Shown here: in pieces, positions 13,117-24,900 of the stretch
Layout of the letters: each line of letters starts with the position of its first letter
Numbering within the stretch: position 1 is the first letter of the stretch
Source of the DNA: Rhyacophila brunnea
Taxonomy: Eukaryota; Arthropoda; Insecta; Trichoptera; Rhyacophilidae
Assembly: GCA_022495005.1 (NCBI GenBank)
Contig: JAGYXB010000046.1
Coordinates: 372,001-436,000 of the forward strand
Direction of reading: 5' to 3'
Length of the DNA: 64,000 nt
Made by a program: the position numbers and the translations under genes
Notes under the pieces: model-generated
Seen by the model: the letters and a program-made list of their open reading frames with translations, nothing else
Told to the model about the DNA's origin: nothing
The model's database searches: none

Positions 13117-13376
13117 ATTCAGTGGTTCAAGTCACTTCGGCCAGTTCGACCCCTCACTGAGTGGCCACCTTTCGTCGCCTCATGATGTCGGTCCGCTGCT
13201 GGGCGGCCAAAACTCGGAGGACGGATGCGCACTTTACAAAGTCGGCTTCAATCAAGAGTTGTACTTTCAATACGTGCAGTTCAAGGAAAATATTCCCGAT
13301 CTTAAAGAGTTTACTCTTTGCACATGGACCAAGTTTCACAATCACTCGAACGACCATCCACTTTTCTCGTATGCAG
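13117..13376 (+). CDS. Pentraxin-like secreted protein, exon 2 (linker and start of pentraxin domain)
   Basis: Acceptor CTACAG at 13111-13116, donor ATGCAG|GTAAGA at 13376/13377, length 260 bases, entered in phase 2 and left in phase 1. The exon encodes residues 59-145. Residues 60-95 are a Gly/Ser-rich linker. The pentraxin domain begins near Cys96, with ELYFQYVQF (residues 106-114) as an early strand, then DLKEFTLCTW with Cys127 and PLFSYA (140-145). Known pentraxins have the same FT-x-C...LFSYA arrangement, and this Cys forms the domain disulfide with the one in exon 4. An inverted-repeat element starts about 14 bases after the donor. Confidence 0.9.
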
Positions 13377-16300
13377 GTAAGAATAAATACAAAAATCGGT
13401 GTGTGCACTTATGTACGCGCGTTATAAGTTATACTTCTTTGGCGTAACAAAACAAAAACGAAACTTGTAATAAACTAGATTCTTTGACTAGCTCTTAATT
13501 ATCTTGTTAAATTACACACTCAAGAAAAGGGACCGCTTATTGGAACGCCGTTGGTTTATTTTTATACACTTTAACTTATCTTACTAAATTATATAATTAT
13601 TTATCGATGTTTTTATTTTTAACGTAACAACTGCCACTATGACGTTTAATAATTTGTTTACGTAAGGAATAGCAAATGGCCGACAATAATAAATTCGCTG
13701 CCTAGGCAACGGAACAATTCTAAACTATAATATTATACTGTATAATCGTCACGATTGCAGTAGCATACTGTAGCGTAAATGTAGTGCGTTCGGCTGATAA
13801 CCGAACAATCGGTGGTTCGAATCCAATCGAGTGCGTTTATTTTTGTGTGAAAAAATAAATTATGTGTTACATGTCACACGACAAAAATACACTTTGATCT
13901 GATTTTCCAAACGCGCCTAAAGAAGTATAACTTCAATAATTTATATTAAGTATAATATCATTAATTTACTTTACTAAATAAAATTGGCATTATTGTGAAG
14001 TTTGTCAAATTAGTATTAGTAGTATAGATTTTTGGAAGTGTGAGTGTGAGTGTAGATACTCGAGAAAGATTTTTGAAAAAAAAGAAAATGGTTTATATTA
14101 TATTGGATTTACTGAATTTACTGGTTAACTGTTCTAAATTTTATAAAGATTCAGACTTGATAAAGATGGAATACGTAAAAAAAAATAACACATCGTTTCG
14201 TTGAAGCGTGGAACGACCAAGAGCTTGTGAGACCACTACTCCGAGGAGTGGACGAACTGGAAAAGTACGTTCGGACTCTCCAACTACCAATTTAATACAA
14301 ATGAAGAGTTAGATGGTTGAAAATAACATTGAATGCTGTTAGAACTCAGCTGCAGTAATGATGAAACATTGTGTCGAAATTTTTCGATCAAACGCTAAAG
14401 AATAAAAGGTTTTCTCTCCATTCATGTAGTGAAGACTTCGATCTTGCCTAAGCATAGTAAACCGTGTATAATCTACGTAAGGTAACGCCAATAAAACAAG
14501 TCGAAAATACTATCTTGTATACTTAGGTACTATAATATGAAAGTTTTAGTTACACATTATAATATTTTTAATCTATCGCCTTACAGAGTAAAGGAATAAT
14601 AAGCCACGACGCTTTGAATTCAGTACACGAATCTAATTATGTAAAGTTACGATATTATAGTATACAATGTGAATAAAACACCGGGTATTATTTGCTACAA
14701 TCGTTCCGTGTTGATTGAAGATATTTTATTTACCGTCTACGTCTACATAATATTACAATTTTCGATGACAATAACGGATACTAATAATTGCAACAATGCA
14801 ACATTTTCTGAGAAGTATTTTTGCAGCAAAACGATGACGCAATGAAGTGGAAGAATAAACATTACAAGTGTTGCAGAATGAATAATAAAAATGCACATAA
14901 ATAATAATATTAATATTCGCAATACTTGCAAGACTATCAACAGATTTCAGCCTATCTGATGTCGTTTCTAAATTGTTATTAAATGAATAACACAAGCCGT
15001 TGAAAATTTTTGCTCAATATCCAGAATAATTTCAACAGCGAGGAAAACGAACAGATGGTGACAAACAATGCACACTTACTACATACTTATCTACGTCCGT
15101 TAATAATTGCAAAATCCACGATTCAACACAATATTATCTGTGAATACAAAACATTCAACGCACGTCTCTCTATTATTCAATAAGAAGTTATACTACATCA
15201 AAACAGATTACATTCATCACTGATTTAAATGAATTCGGAAAACTGAAACATGGAAATCTTCTGAAACACTGTTTTTCAATCCATTTAAGAGAAGTTGTGT
15301 ATTTGCTGCAGCGTGGAACGTGGTCAACAGATTATCTGGGAGAAGCAGGCAGTAGTTTTATAACTTCGTATAAGGAGCTAATGCATTCCTGGAAAACAGA
15401 TACGATACATTAACAAATAGCTAAACTCCTTACAGAGGCAATTACATTATGTATCGAACTCTTCGTCATATACCTTACCTATATGGCAAGGATTGTCGAC
15501 GCAATACAAGTGAGATAAATAAATACATTGAAAAACTGCAAAGACGACCTAATTAATGTAGATATAAACGTATTTAATACCCTATCCTAAAACTGTATTA
15601 GTACCTAAGTAAAGATATTTCAAATGCGTATATGTAAATTTATCTAGCGAAATAAATAATAATAAAATTAAAATTTACGCAGTGTGTGGATGAAACAAAA
15701 CTCACTATCTATCTATCACGACTTCATACTGATTTTTTAAAATTCATTTTGAAGATGGATTGGTAATCCGAAATCGCTGTCAACATGAATATCTTAAATA
15801 TCGTAGAATTAACTAAAGGCTTTATTCTTAAAACATGTGTTATTTTTTTAATACTATTATATTTGCTTTATGTAAGAAGTATTGTACACGCCAATTTAAT
15901 AACTAACAAAAATATATTTCTATCTTACGACGGGCTGCTCTATACTTTCCCCTGAATTTTGAGTTAATTGTATTTCTCCTCACAGATTATGTACCCATAT
16001 TTTTTTAATGTTGGTGGTAGTTATAATAATTATTATAAGCTATATTGACTTAGCGGCTCCATAAAAACCTCATAATTTCTATTGAATACAATCAGATACG
16101 TAATCAGTAATCACACAAATCAGATAAATAAAGTAATATGCCCCACGTTCAATATAATATTATGACAAAACAGTATCATTTTAAATTAAGTATTATATTA
16201 ATGAAAAAAAATAAACTAAATGCCTCATTTTAACCATATTTAATTATAATACCACCATGATATACTTCTTTAAATTTTACAAAATCATGTTAGAAAATCT

Positions 16301-16495
16301 GATAGTATTTTTTGATGTTATAAATGTTCATCATCAGAATAATCCGACTAATGATTTACTCCCTACAATATAGGTACCTGATCATTGATTGGGTCTACTA
16401 TAGTAAGAACATAAACATACATGTCATAGTATACTGTCGCCTATCACATTGTGCCGTGCTATTAACATTTTCCTGCATACCCTGTTCTCTTTCAG
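13377..16495 (+). other. Intron 2 (3.1 kb)
   Basis: Phase 1, from GTAAGA to TTTCAG. It begins almost at once with the tRNA-like inverted-repeat element (13391-13933). From 13940 to 16490 I recognise no repeat with certainty. Two short open pieces (about 14180-14295 and 15290-15411, each ending in a stop) read smoothly but match no domain I know, and are not called genes. Confidence 0.85.
13391..13933 (+). mobile_element. Inverted-repeat element with internal tRNA-like segment, copy 1
   Basis: Near-identical over about 0.5 kb to the reverse complement of 43531-44025. Inverted ends AAGTTATACTTCTTTGGCG (13426-13444) and the matching CGCCTAAAGAAGTATAACTT (to 13933) bracket most of it; similarity between the copies extends about 35 bases further left. 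Inside (about 13765-13845) is a tRNA-like stretch with a TTCGG/CCGAA anticodon-type stem around loop CTGATAA and a B-box-like GGTTCGAATCC. This combines a MITE outline with a pol III-like promoter segment. There is no coding capacity. Confidence 0.8.
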
Positions 16496-16616
16496 TTGGC
16501 AACCACCCCAAAGCAATCACATCGTGGGTTTCCAACACGGACAGGGCGAGCTACTACAGCCTCGCGGTAGCGGGACATACTTTTTATCGTCTAAACTACC
16601 CCCTCAGATTAAATAG
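16496..16616 (+). CDS. Pentraxin-like secreted protein, exon 3 (mid pentraxin domain)
   Basis: Acceptor TTTCAG at 16490-16495 after a pyrimidine tract, donor AAATAG|GTAACG at 16616/16617, 121 bases, entered in phase 1 and left in phase 2. It encodes residues 146-186: the segment VGNHPKAITSWVSNTDRASY followed by YSLAVAGHTFYRLNYPLRLN. This fits the variable middle strands of a pentraxin jelly roll between the LFSYA strand and the H-x-C signature. Sequence alone would not identify it, but position, frame and splice sites all fit. Confidence 0.85.
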
Positions 16617-17011
16617 GTAACGTACAAAAAGCGCGAACATTATTTGAACATGCTTTATTTATTGACAAAAAATAAATAAATAGACGTACTATAACTATAC
16701 TAACAAATATATAGATTATGAAAAGAGTGACAAAATAAATATTGCTTTTGTTGCGTGCGATTGTAAAGTTGCAAATACGTTCTAATTGCTGCGTTTTAAA
16801 ATCACAAACCGATGCGAATAATTGATAAGCCACTTTTCAAAACAGTGCTTTTGACATATTATAATGACTTATTATTATAATAAATAATATAAAGCATTGT
16901 GAATTATATATGTGTGTACATCATTAAAATTTTTGTATGAGTCAGCAATATGATGTATTTTTTCGCAAACTGAAATAAGTGATTTATGATTTTTTTATTT
17001 TTGCTTACATA

Positions 17012-17051
17012 CTCAAGACGTATATGCTGTATCAAGACGTATATGCTGTAT
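17012..17051. repeat. Short tandem duplication
   Basis: ATCAAGACGTATATGCTGT occurs twice in direct succession with one difference. Confidence 0.8.
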
Positions 17052-17348
17052 ACCCTCATTAGAACAATCTTATTGATGAGTTGCTTTACTTTTTATATAT
17101 TAGTAATTTGATACTGATGCATATAAACAAATATTGATATTTATTTGATTAAAATAACAATATATACTCTGTTTTATATCCACACTGTTTCAACTTTCTA
17201 AGCATTCCTCCGTCAAATTGCTGTTCGGATGTATACAATAAATACTACAATATGATTGCATATTGATAATCAATATTTTGCGCGAATCGTTTACTTGTAA
17301 CAAGCAATTTATACTAACCTTATTATTATACATGTATTCACTATGGAA

Positions 17349-18676
17349 CACTGGCGGCTCCCTCTATAGGTCATTCGGTCATTGACCTGCCAAAATAAAT
17401 ACCTTACAATCGACATAATAATATTAATAATATGTGCAATGTCATATATAATAATATTAATAATAATCGGTGGATTTGAAATTATAGGGCGCGCGATATT
17501 GTGTCAACCCAGTCTATTGGGCTTTTTTTTGTTTGGGCGATAATTCCCCGAACAAAAATATTGTGTTCGCCGGCAGTCTGAAAATTGACCCAAATTGAAT
17601 ATTTTTATAAAATTTTCTCTCTCGTTTCTCATACATAAGACAGAGATCGATATAACACAAAATACGAGATCGAAGCTTGTAACGGTGCGTGAATTACTGT
17701 AATATCGGCAATGCCCGAGTGTGAGACAAAAGATTTTTTCACCTAATTAAATGAAACAGAATGATAACACTGACTAGATAATTGGTCTCAAGACGCAACT
17801 GTGTATGCGGTTCGGATTCGTTGACAGGTTTTGACGAATGCCTTTGGTTATTTTAATAATATATAAGGAGTTTTTGGTGATTTATAACATTTTTGTGAAG
17901 CAGTTAGTACGCACGCAGTAGCAATTGAAGTCTGTGATACAATTATAATGGAAATGGAAGCACGATTTGCATCCAACGATCATCTCATTATATCCGATTT
18001 GTTCAATAAAGAAAATTACACTGATTTTAAAAATAATTTTCCCACACGTCAAGTAAATTTGGTAAAACTGTTAGAAGAAATAAACATAATCAAGTTAAAA
18101 AATGAATTATTGGTGTTTTATCAACGAGATGATTTGCATGGCGCTATTAGTGCAGTTTCTCTTCTACATTTTTTACTCAGCAATAATTTCAACGAAACAT
18201 TTTCCGAGTCGATCAAAGTTCTCCAATTTATTTGCGTCATACCAATGACAACAGTTGAAAGTGAAAGATGTTTTCCACTCTCAAAAGAATAAAAACCTTT
18301 CTACGCAATAGGGCCAGGATAGACTGACCGCTCTTGCAATGCTCAGTATTGAAAAAAAATATGTGGGAAAAATAGACAATTTTTATAATCGTGTGATTGA
18401 TGATTTTTCAAAAAGCAAAGAAAGAAAAGTGGACCTGATTTACAAAAAATTATAACGCGTTGTGTGCAATTTCGGTTAACGATGGGTTGGCGTTATGAAA
18501 AACGGACATTTTTTGAAGGGTTAGTAGGTACCGACCTATAACAATTTCTAGCACTTATTCTATAATGTATAAAAAGTCAATTTGCAATACGTCTTTTCAG
18601 TATACAACGAAAAGGCAAATTAAAATAATACATTCAAAATTGACCTGCTAGGTTTTTCCGGATTAAGCCGCCAATG
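17349..18676 (+). mobile_element. hAT transposon relic with 8-bp target duplication
   Basis: The element is framed by a perfect 8-bp direct repeat CTATGGAA (17341-17348 and 18677-18684). Its ends are inverted: CACTGGCGGCT at the left and AGCCGCCAATG at the right. Both features are diagnostic for hAT transposons. At 1328 bases it is far shorter than an autonomous element and encodes only a broken C-terminal piece of transposase, so it is internally deleted and dead. Confidence 0.9.
17948..18455 (+). pseudogene. Broken hAT transposase C-terminus (ZMYM1-like group)
   Basis: Starts with an intact open stretch of 114 codons (17948-18292) that ends in CVIPMTTVESERCFPLSKE, close to the hAT dimerisation signature (T-[TS]-V-x-S-E-R-x-F-S). 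At about 18270 one base is missing; the next frame continues with STLKRIKTFLRNRARID, breaks again near 18325, and then continues with LTALAMLSIEKKYVGKI up to a stop at 18453-18455. The zinc-finger and most of the catalytic core are absent. It lies inside the hAT element in intron 3, so it is a transposon remnant and no host gene. Confidence 0.85.
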
Positions 18677-20049
18677 CTATGGAAGTATTATAATTCCGCT
18701 TAAATTTACCCAGAAAGCCACAGGAGTTTGATGTTGGAAAATCAACCAATGGGTACGAAAATAGCTTGTTCCATTAAAAAGCTTTCACATTTTAAGTTCA
18801 TCACAATGGATGAAAGGGAACGGGAGAATAGTTTAAAACGCTAAAACAAGTATGTGGTCACGCATTTGGGTCATATGAATTAAAGCCTTTTCCCCAATAA
18901 ACGTGAAATGTATTGATAAAATCATTTTACAGTAAAAAATATATATATATATGTGATAGGTATACCTGTGTATATACTTGTTTATATTTTCAACAAACAC
19001 TTAAAAATATACATTTTTAAAACATTCACTAAATTTCCTGATGAATAATTGTTATGAATAAATCGTTCAACATAATAAATAAACAATTCTAATCGATTGA
19101 AGGGTCGTACTTTTTTTCTATTTGATTCGATTCTTTTTTAGCGACCCAAATTTCGCTTTTCGTTATCTTCTGGAACAGTCGCCAATGATAAACGTACTAC
19201 TGACACAGAATATAGCTAACTAACTACATAATGACGTGTATGTTACGTAGGTATTGACATAGTAAAAGCTCATGAAAATGTATCATTCCTAAGTAAAGAA
19301 TTTACGCAGGCATTGGAAAATCTTGTATGTATATTAAAATATATTACGTAATCGGAATGTCCGTATATTGAAACGTTAAATTACATTAGAAATTGAAACT
19401 TTTAAGTACATTAGGTAACACAACGTGCCAATATAGTAATAAAACTGATAATACGTTGTTAAATACAGAAAAATCATTGAATTATTCATGAGTGGGAGAC
19501 ATTCTTATATATTATTAGGATTATCTCTAGTAACCATTCAAAATGACAACGTACTTATTACTTATTCCATACAAAACTATTATAATATTTAGACAGTCAA
19601 TGTGAATAATAGAGTATTTTTAGCATGAAGTGTATTCAGTATAATGGTTATTATGTCCGGCGAGAGATCGGTGATATTTTTAGTCAAAGAGATAAATAAT
19701 AATCCATTGTAAGCCTTGATTCTAGACAGGTATTAAGTTCACCATTGACTTGGACTAAACGGAGTGTAATATTTTTTTCTATATAAATACTTGGAGTACA
19801 TTGTTCACACAATAACAATGAAATCACTTTTCTTAATCATTATTCACTATAATAGTGGCACCCTTCTTGAAGTATTCAATGGGTTAATAATTAGCAAACA
19901 CCTATATCAAATATCACCCTTTAGGTTTAGATAGATCAACATTTTCTAGAGTGGGTGTTTTCAAGTAAAGGACGTTGAAAGACGATAGGGAGAGCTAAAA
20001 TATGCGTAAAGTGGGCAAATCATACACATCGATACTCCTCATGTCTAGG

Positions 20050-20635
20050 TGGGTTTAGTGAATTTCCCGACGGGAATTCTCGAGAAATTTTCGAGACTGT
20101 CATTCCTGAATCTCGAGAATTGACATTTTTAATATTTCAGGAAATCCCGGATCTCGAGATTCTGGATTTCTTAATTATCAAAGATTAATTGAAAAAACGA
20201 TTTTTTTATATGAAAAAAGTAGACAGAAAACATAAAACTTTCAAAGATTGATCGGGGCATTTGACCATAATTTTAAGCCAACTTCGACTCACAATGAGCG
20301 CAATTTTTCAACATCAGCGAATTTTGTGTCTCAAAAACGTACGCGATGGTCAGGCGCAGCGATTGACAGTCTGTGTTTTTTTTTAATTATATTTTAATAA
20401 GTAATGTCATGAATTATTTTGGTTTTCCTACTTCAATTTGTTTTTCAAATCATATTTTTTGTAAATTGTCTGTTTTTACAATGATTTACGAATTTTTACA
20501 GGTTTTTTTAAATTTCCCGATATCTCGAGAATTCTCGAGAATTATTTTCTGGAAATCCCGAATCTTGAGAATTCAAAATTTCACCATTTCGGGAAATCCC
20601 GAATCTCGAGATTGAGATTTTCTCGGGAAATACCC
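20050..20635. repeat. Palindrome-rich TCTCGAGA clusters
   Basis: Two clusters, 20050-20165 and 20510-20635, contain many degenerate TCTCGAGA and TTTCCCGAxAT words in both orientations, for example GGGAATTCTCGAGAAATTTT and GAATCTCGAGATT. Such tips resemble the self-complementary subterminal repeats of some hAT elements. The two clusters could be the ends of one element of about 0.6 kb, but no target duplication was found. A similar cluster with CCCGGGAT words lies at 58240-58310. Confidence 0.5.
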
Positions 20636-21167
20636 AAGTGTGTTTTAAAGACAAAATATGTTTGTTCATGAAAATAACACACATCTCATTTAATTTTTTT
20701 TTTTTTTATGGTGTGTATAATTTTACATACTTACTAATATTAAGTAGCCAAACATTCTGCGATTATAATGTGAATAATGTGGTATGTTTTCAAGTGTCAT
20801 TGTATTTGTTTTTAAGTGGTGACACTTTTTTGTGAGTATATAACTTTTTTGAAGTGATTGTGAAAAACTATGTCTAAAAAGTAGCGGTAATCCGTAATAC
20901 TTTAAAAATCTCGCTATAGAAAATAATATTTATTACGAAGTTCAGCTCATATATGTGACTTAAATGTAAAAAAGCGGATAGTGCTAGGGATGTTTAAAAT
21001 TCAGCTAAGCATTACACAGTAGATATCTCAATCTATTGAATGAAAGTAGTGCTTTTCCGATGATATAAAAGGGAGAGCTTTCACAAGTAAAAAAAAACCT
21101 AAAAACCTTCCCGCGCGTATTATAAGAGGCTTTTATTTACGGGGGTATTCTTGGTTTTGTCCAACAG

Positions 21168-21261
21168 ATGGTACCACTCTTGTCAGTCGTGGAACGGGCG
21201 CACCGGCGAATGGCAGATTTGGGTGAACGGCGAGCGCGTAGGCAGAGGCTTCCATAATAGG
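21168..21261 (+). CDS. Pentraxin-like secreted protein, exon 4 (pentraxin signature)
   Basis: Acceptor CAACAG ending at 21167, donor AATAGG|GTCAGT at 21261/21262, 94 bases, entered in phase 2 and left in phase 0. It encodes residues 187-217 and carries the family signature: His189-Ser-Cys191-Gln-Ser193-Trp194, matching H-x-C-x-[ST]-W except that Gly196 stands where Ser/Thr usually ends the pattern. TGEWQIWVNGERV follows, the usual G-x-x-x-x-W-x-[ND]-G strand pair. Cys191 should pair with Cys127 of exon 2. This exon gives the strongest family identification. Confidence 0.92.
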
Positions 21262-21740
21262 GTCAGTATAAAAAGCGACGTACAATAATATATGAAATAC
21301 CCATATCCCTAACCCATCATCCAGTTTTGATGCCAGGTTTATTCTATAATGTATACAGTGTCCCAGAAAATCCTGGTCATATGTTAATGTCCGTGATCCC
21401 GGATAGAGTATTACTTTTTGTGTATCGAAAATCTCTGTAAACATTCTTATTTTATTTATTTCTTTCACACGAAACTTTCTTTCAATTTACTCATATCAAT
21501 ACTCAATACTAGTCACACGTATTTAGTATACTTTATTGTAGCTGTACTATTCTTTTGGATAAACTTACAAAAAATAATTATAATATACATATTTAGTATT
21601 TTCTGTTTACTACATACAGTATTGAGGTTTTGTACATAAACTCTGTATAAAAAATGCTACAATATTGTTACTCTGTGAGCTTACTTACCATAGTTATAAA
21701 ATATGCTGCAAGTTTGTCGTTACGTTATTACTATACGACA

Positions 21741-22320
21741 GTGGCGAAGGGTGGATGGTGGATGTAGGCTTTAAGATCCAACATAAACAGTGCACACTAA
21801 ACTTTGTCACTAAAACGTATCTGTTTTCATTGAACTGATACTACAATGTGTAGATAGTGCTTGTTATTTTTTAAATCCAATTAATCCTTGCTTATCTAAG
21901 CCATAGTAGATAATAGTAAAAAAAATACTCGTTTATCTATAATATATCTAAAATTTTCCCATTAAACCATACATAATTTTAGATATTTTATAGATAAAAG
22001 AAAAATTTTAATGGAATATATAGCTTGGTTTAGGCAGGGCTTAGTAAATGTTAAAAACAAACCAACAACATCTGTAATATAGTTTTTTTTAATTCAATGA
22101 AAACAAATAAGTATGATTGAAAAATTGAGCAGTATTTTTTTCGAATCACCCTTGGCATACCTAAACTATTATGGATTGGTTAAGGCAGGGTTTAATTGAA
22201 TTTAATAAATTAACCAGCACCATCTGCAAATTGTATTCTTAGTTCAATGAAACCAAATAAGTATGACTGACAAAGTTGACTGTGCAATATTGATATCGAA
22301 TCTTAACAGCCTACCTTTGT
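21741..22320. mobile_element. Non-autonomous hAT-like element ('GTGGCGAAGGGTGG' family), copy 1
   Basis: The left end reads CAGTGGCGAAGGGTGGAT, followed by GTAGGCTTTAAGATCCAACA and TAAACTTTGTCA. The right part repeats these in inverted form (TGACAAAGTTGACTGTGC ... TTAACAGCCTACCTTTG) but is cut before the terminal bases. The interior has inverted segments around TAAGCCATAGTAGATAA. It is related to 28722-29255 and 27340-27480. Confidence 0.65.
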
Positions 22321-22594
22321 AAAAAAATAATTTAATTCAAGAATACAATGAAATAATTGCTCAGAATAGTGCAGTTCGATTCATCCATATATCTGTAAGT
22401 AACAACAAACATGTGAAACTAGCAATATCTAACAGAAAATTAAAAAAACTTATTATATACAGGAAACAATATTATAATATATCACTTTAATTTATATTCA
22501 TTTATAAGATTTGCAAGAAGACCAACGATATTGTCATTCATTATTCGAAAACACCTCAGAAACAAACCTTTTAGAACAAATCTTGAAAATAATA

Positions 22595-22670
22595 TGTAGC
22601 CGGGCGAGACTCGAACTGTCGTCCACCGGTCAGTGTGCTTTACCAATTTAGCCATCTGTATCGTATATAA
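22595..22670 (-). repeat. tRNA-like SINE head
   Basis: On the minus strand this reads GATGGCTAAATTGGTAAAGC (A-box-like) and, about 25 bases later, CAGTTCGAGTCTCGCCCGG (B-box-like). The acceptor stem does not close, so it is no functional tRNA. It is probably the head of a SINE whose body would extend toward 22500. Confidence 0.6.
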
Positions 22671-22819
22671 TTACGTCAAAATTTACTAAAAGGCATTCTA
22701 CTGAATGCTGGTTACTGGCTATTTGGTTTTTGAAACTAGGTACTAATAATAGTACATACCTAAAGAAAGATATACATCTTGTGAATTATTATTTGAATAA
22801 AATAAATAAATTATCATAT

Positions 22820-22822
<3 letters not shown>

Positions 22823-22852
<30 letters not shown>
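22823..22852. repeat. AT microsatellite
   Basis: About fifteen uninterrupted TA units. Confidence 0.95.
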
Positions 22853-22857
<5 letters not shown>

Positions 22858-23059
22858 AGCAAGTGCAAATAAGTTAAAATGAAAATTTGGAGAAATCCGG
22901 CCGCCAACTGCTAGTATCTTTAATACCCAGTGGCGGAGTTGGAGGAATTTTGTCAGTCATTCGTATTTGTTTTTATTGTAATTTAATCGTAATTTAACAC
23001 GGTACGTTTTAATTAGTTTAATTTAAAGTAGGTATATCTACCCGCGATACAATTTTAAA

Positions 23060-23128
23060 ATAGATGGAAAAGCACTAGTCCGGATTGCGATAATTGTGAT
23101 AAGTGAGTTCGAATGCCACTCGTCAGAA
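23060..23128 (+). repeat. Decayed tRNA-like segment
   Basis: Contains AGATGGAAAAGCACTAGTCC and then GAGTTCGAATGCCACTCG, in the order of an A-box and B-box. The layout is close to the head at 22595-22670, but the A-box is damaged. Confidence 0.45.
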
Positions 23129-24534
23129 TATTATTCAATGATTTTTTTTATATGAAACTGTTCCAAGTTGTGTACATTCCATGAATAATCTTCCATTATT
23201 ATTAATAAATAAATATCATTAGGTGTAAGTTACTTACACTTATACTTAATATTTTGAATGCCAAAGTTTATATATTTTATTTTTTTCTAATATTTGATAC
23301 ATATATTTTGGTTGGGCCAATTATATTGGCCGTTATTCTTTATTTCTCCACCCTCACATCTTTATTTATTATTGTCACAAGAACAGGCAACCAGCAATTA
23401 CGGTTCATCATTCGACCGTGACTGAATAACATTCATAACAACATAACAACATAAAAGGACAATATCTGGCATCATGTGTAAACCCCTCTCCTAGATCCGT
23501 AATCTACAAGCATCTTAAAATTACAGTCCACTGCAAAAGCGCCACCATATTTATTTCAAATGATAAATTACGCGGTACTTACGTTAAATCAACACATCAA
23601 CTCGATGTAAAGGCACACTGTGCGTGATTGAAGTTATCGGATAAGTGTTATACGGTTTGAAATTCCACTATCCTCCTTTACGTGAGTTTTAAAACAACGG
23701 CGCAAAGCACTCAGACGTAATCTCACGCAAACAATATGTGCGGGTGTGTATCAAAGGCGAACAATTTAAACTGCTCGTGTAACTTTATATGAAATTTATT
23801 CTGAAACTGCAGTAAGGTAGTTGACAATCCGCAGACTTTATATTAAAATATGATAAAGCGATAGTAAGGGTAAAATTGTTATCATGTTATTAGGCCCTAT
23901 GCTTCGAAGGTTCTGTAAAAATACGATCAAAATATGAATACCATAGTAGCATGTCTTTTATTTCGACATGACATGTTATTTGTATGTATTAATTATTTGC
24001 GGGTTTCGCATCGAATATTTAATGTATTATCGACAAGATAGAAGTGGGGACTGCGAAGTAAATCGGATGCTTGATACACATTCAATGAATGTAAACAACG
24101 CTACTTTCATTATTAGGTGAGTAAGTACTTTTTCTTACTCGTTAAAACTTTAAAGGTTTAATTTTTTAAAGAAATATTATTAAAATACGTGTTTATTAGT
24201 TAGTAAATGCATAAAAGCAACAAATAAATCATGTCATCTTCATATATTATACCTACGAGCAATTTCCGTACAATGATAATCATGTACCTATATAATAATA
24301 TTATAAATACATATCGTCATCCCAATACAACTTGTAGTAGGATTCTGTGTTTGACAATATTGCCCGATCTAATACGCTATTTCCTTCTTTGCATAATGCG
24401 ATCACCTGACCTGTCAACTTTTTCTATAGTATAGAATCTATACTAATGATGGTACAAAGGTGTAAAAATTATGAATTTTTTAAGAAAAAAATTACAGTAG
24501 GTACACCGTATTGAATCCTTTAAAATTATATATA

Positions 24535-24765
24535 TATTTTTTACCATGTCTGATCCTAATAAAATCATATATAATCAAATCGTATGGTACAGATTTTGTT
24601 TTTACGAGAAATGGATGTCAGCCACTTGCTCAATCTATTAGGTCCATACTCTTGACTCAAACACAAATTGAAAAGCAATATGTATATTTGCCAGACCCAG
24701 GATTCGAACCTGGGCCCCACGACGCCATAGACCGACGCTTAAGCCACGCGGCCATCGTAGGCGTG
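24535..24765 (-). repeat. Ser/Leu-tRNA-like SINE, copy 1
   Basis: On the minus strand the head contains GGCCGCGTGGCTTAAGCGTC (A-box region of a class II tRNA) and CCCAGGTTCGAATCCTGGG (B-box). A shared body follows with AGTATGGACCTAATAGATTG, GAGCAAGTGGCTGACATCC and TCTCGTAAAAACAAAATC. Copies at 48020-48265 and 58785-59015 match over the same 230 bases and have the same orientation. Confidence 0.85.
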
Positions 24766-24847
24766 TAATTAGCGTATATTGCATACAATTATAGTAAACG
24801 AACATACTAATTAAAAAAATTCGCAGAAATAAATTTATAGTATTGAT

Positions 24848-24900
24848 AGATTACGCATATAATACGCATATACTACGCATATAATACGCATACGCAATAT
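24848..24900. repeat. Short tandem array of ATACGCATAT-like units
   Basis: Four to five units of about ten bases (TACGCATATAATACGCATAT and variants). Confidence 0.8.

Larger units (their letters stand above)
16617..21167 (+). other. Intron 3 (4.6 kb)
   Basis: Phase 2, from GTAACG to CAACAG. It contains a 20-base tandem duplication (17012-17051), a complete hAT relic with target duplications (17349-18676) and two clusters rich in TCTCGAGA palindromes (20050-20165 and 20510-20635). The stretches 16620-17010, 18690-20040 and 20640-21160 contain nothing I recognise. Confidence 0.85.

Noticed and set aside
13761..13845. Possible tRNA gene with a GAT-type anticodon loop
   Set aside because: The T-arm pairs poorly, no acceptor stem closes, and the sequence is part of a two-copy mobile element.
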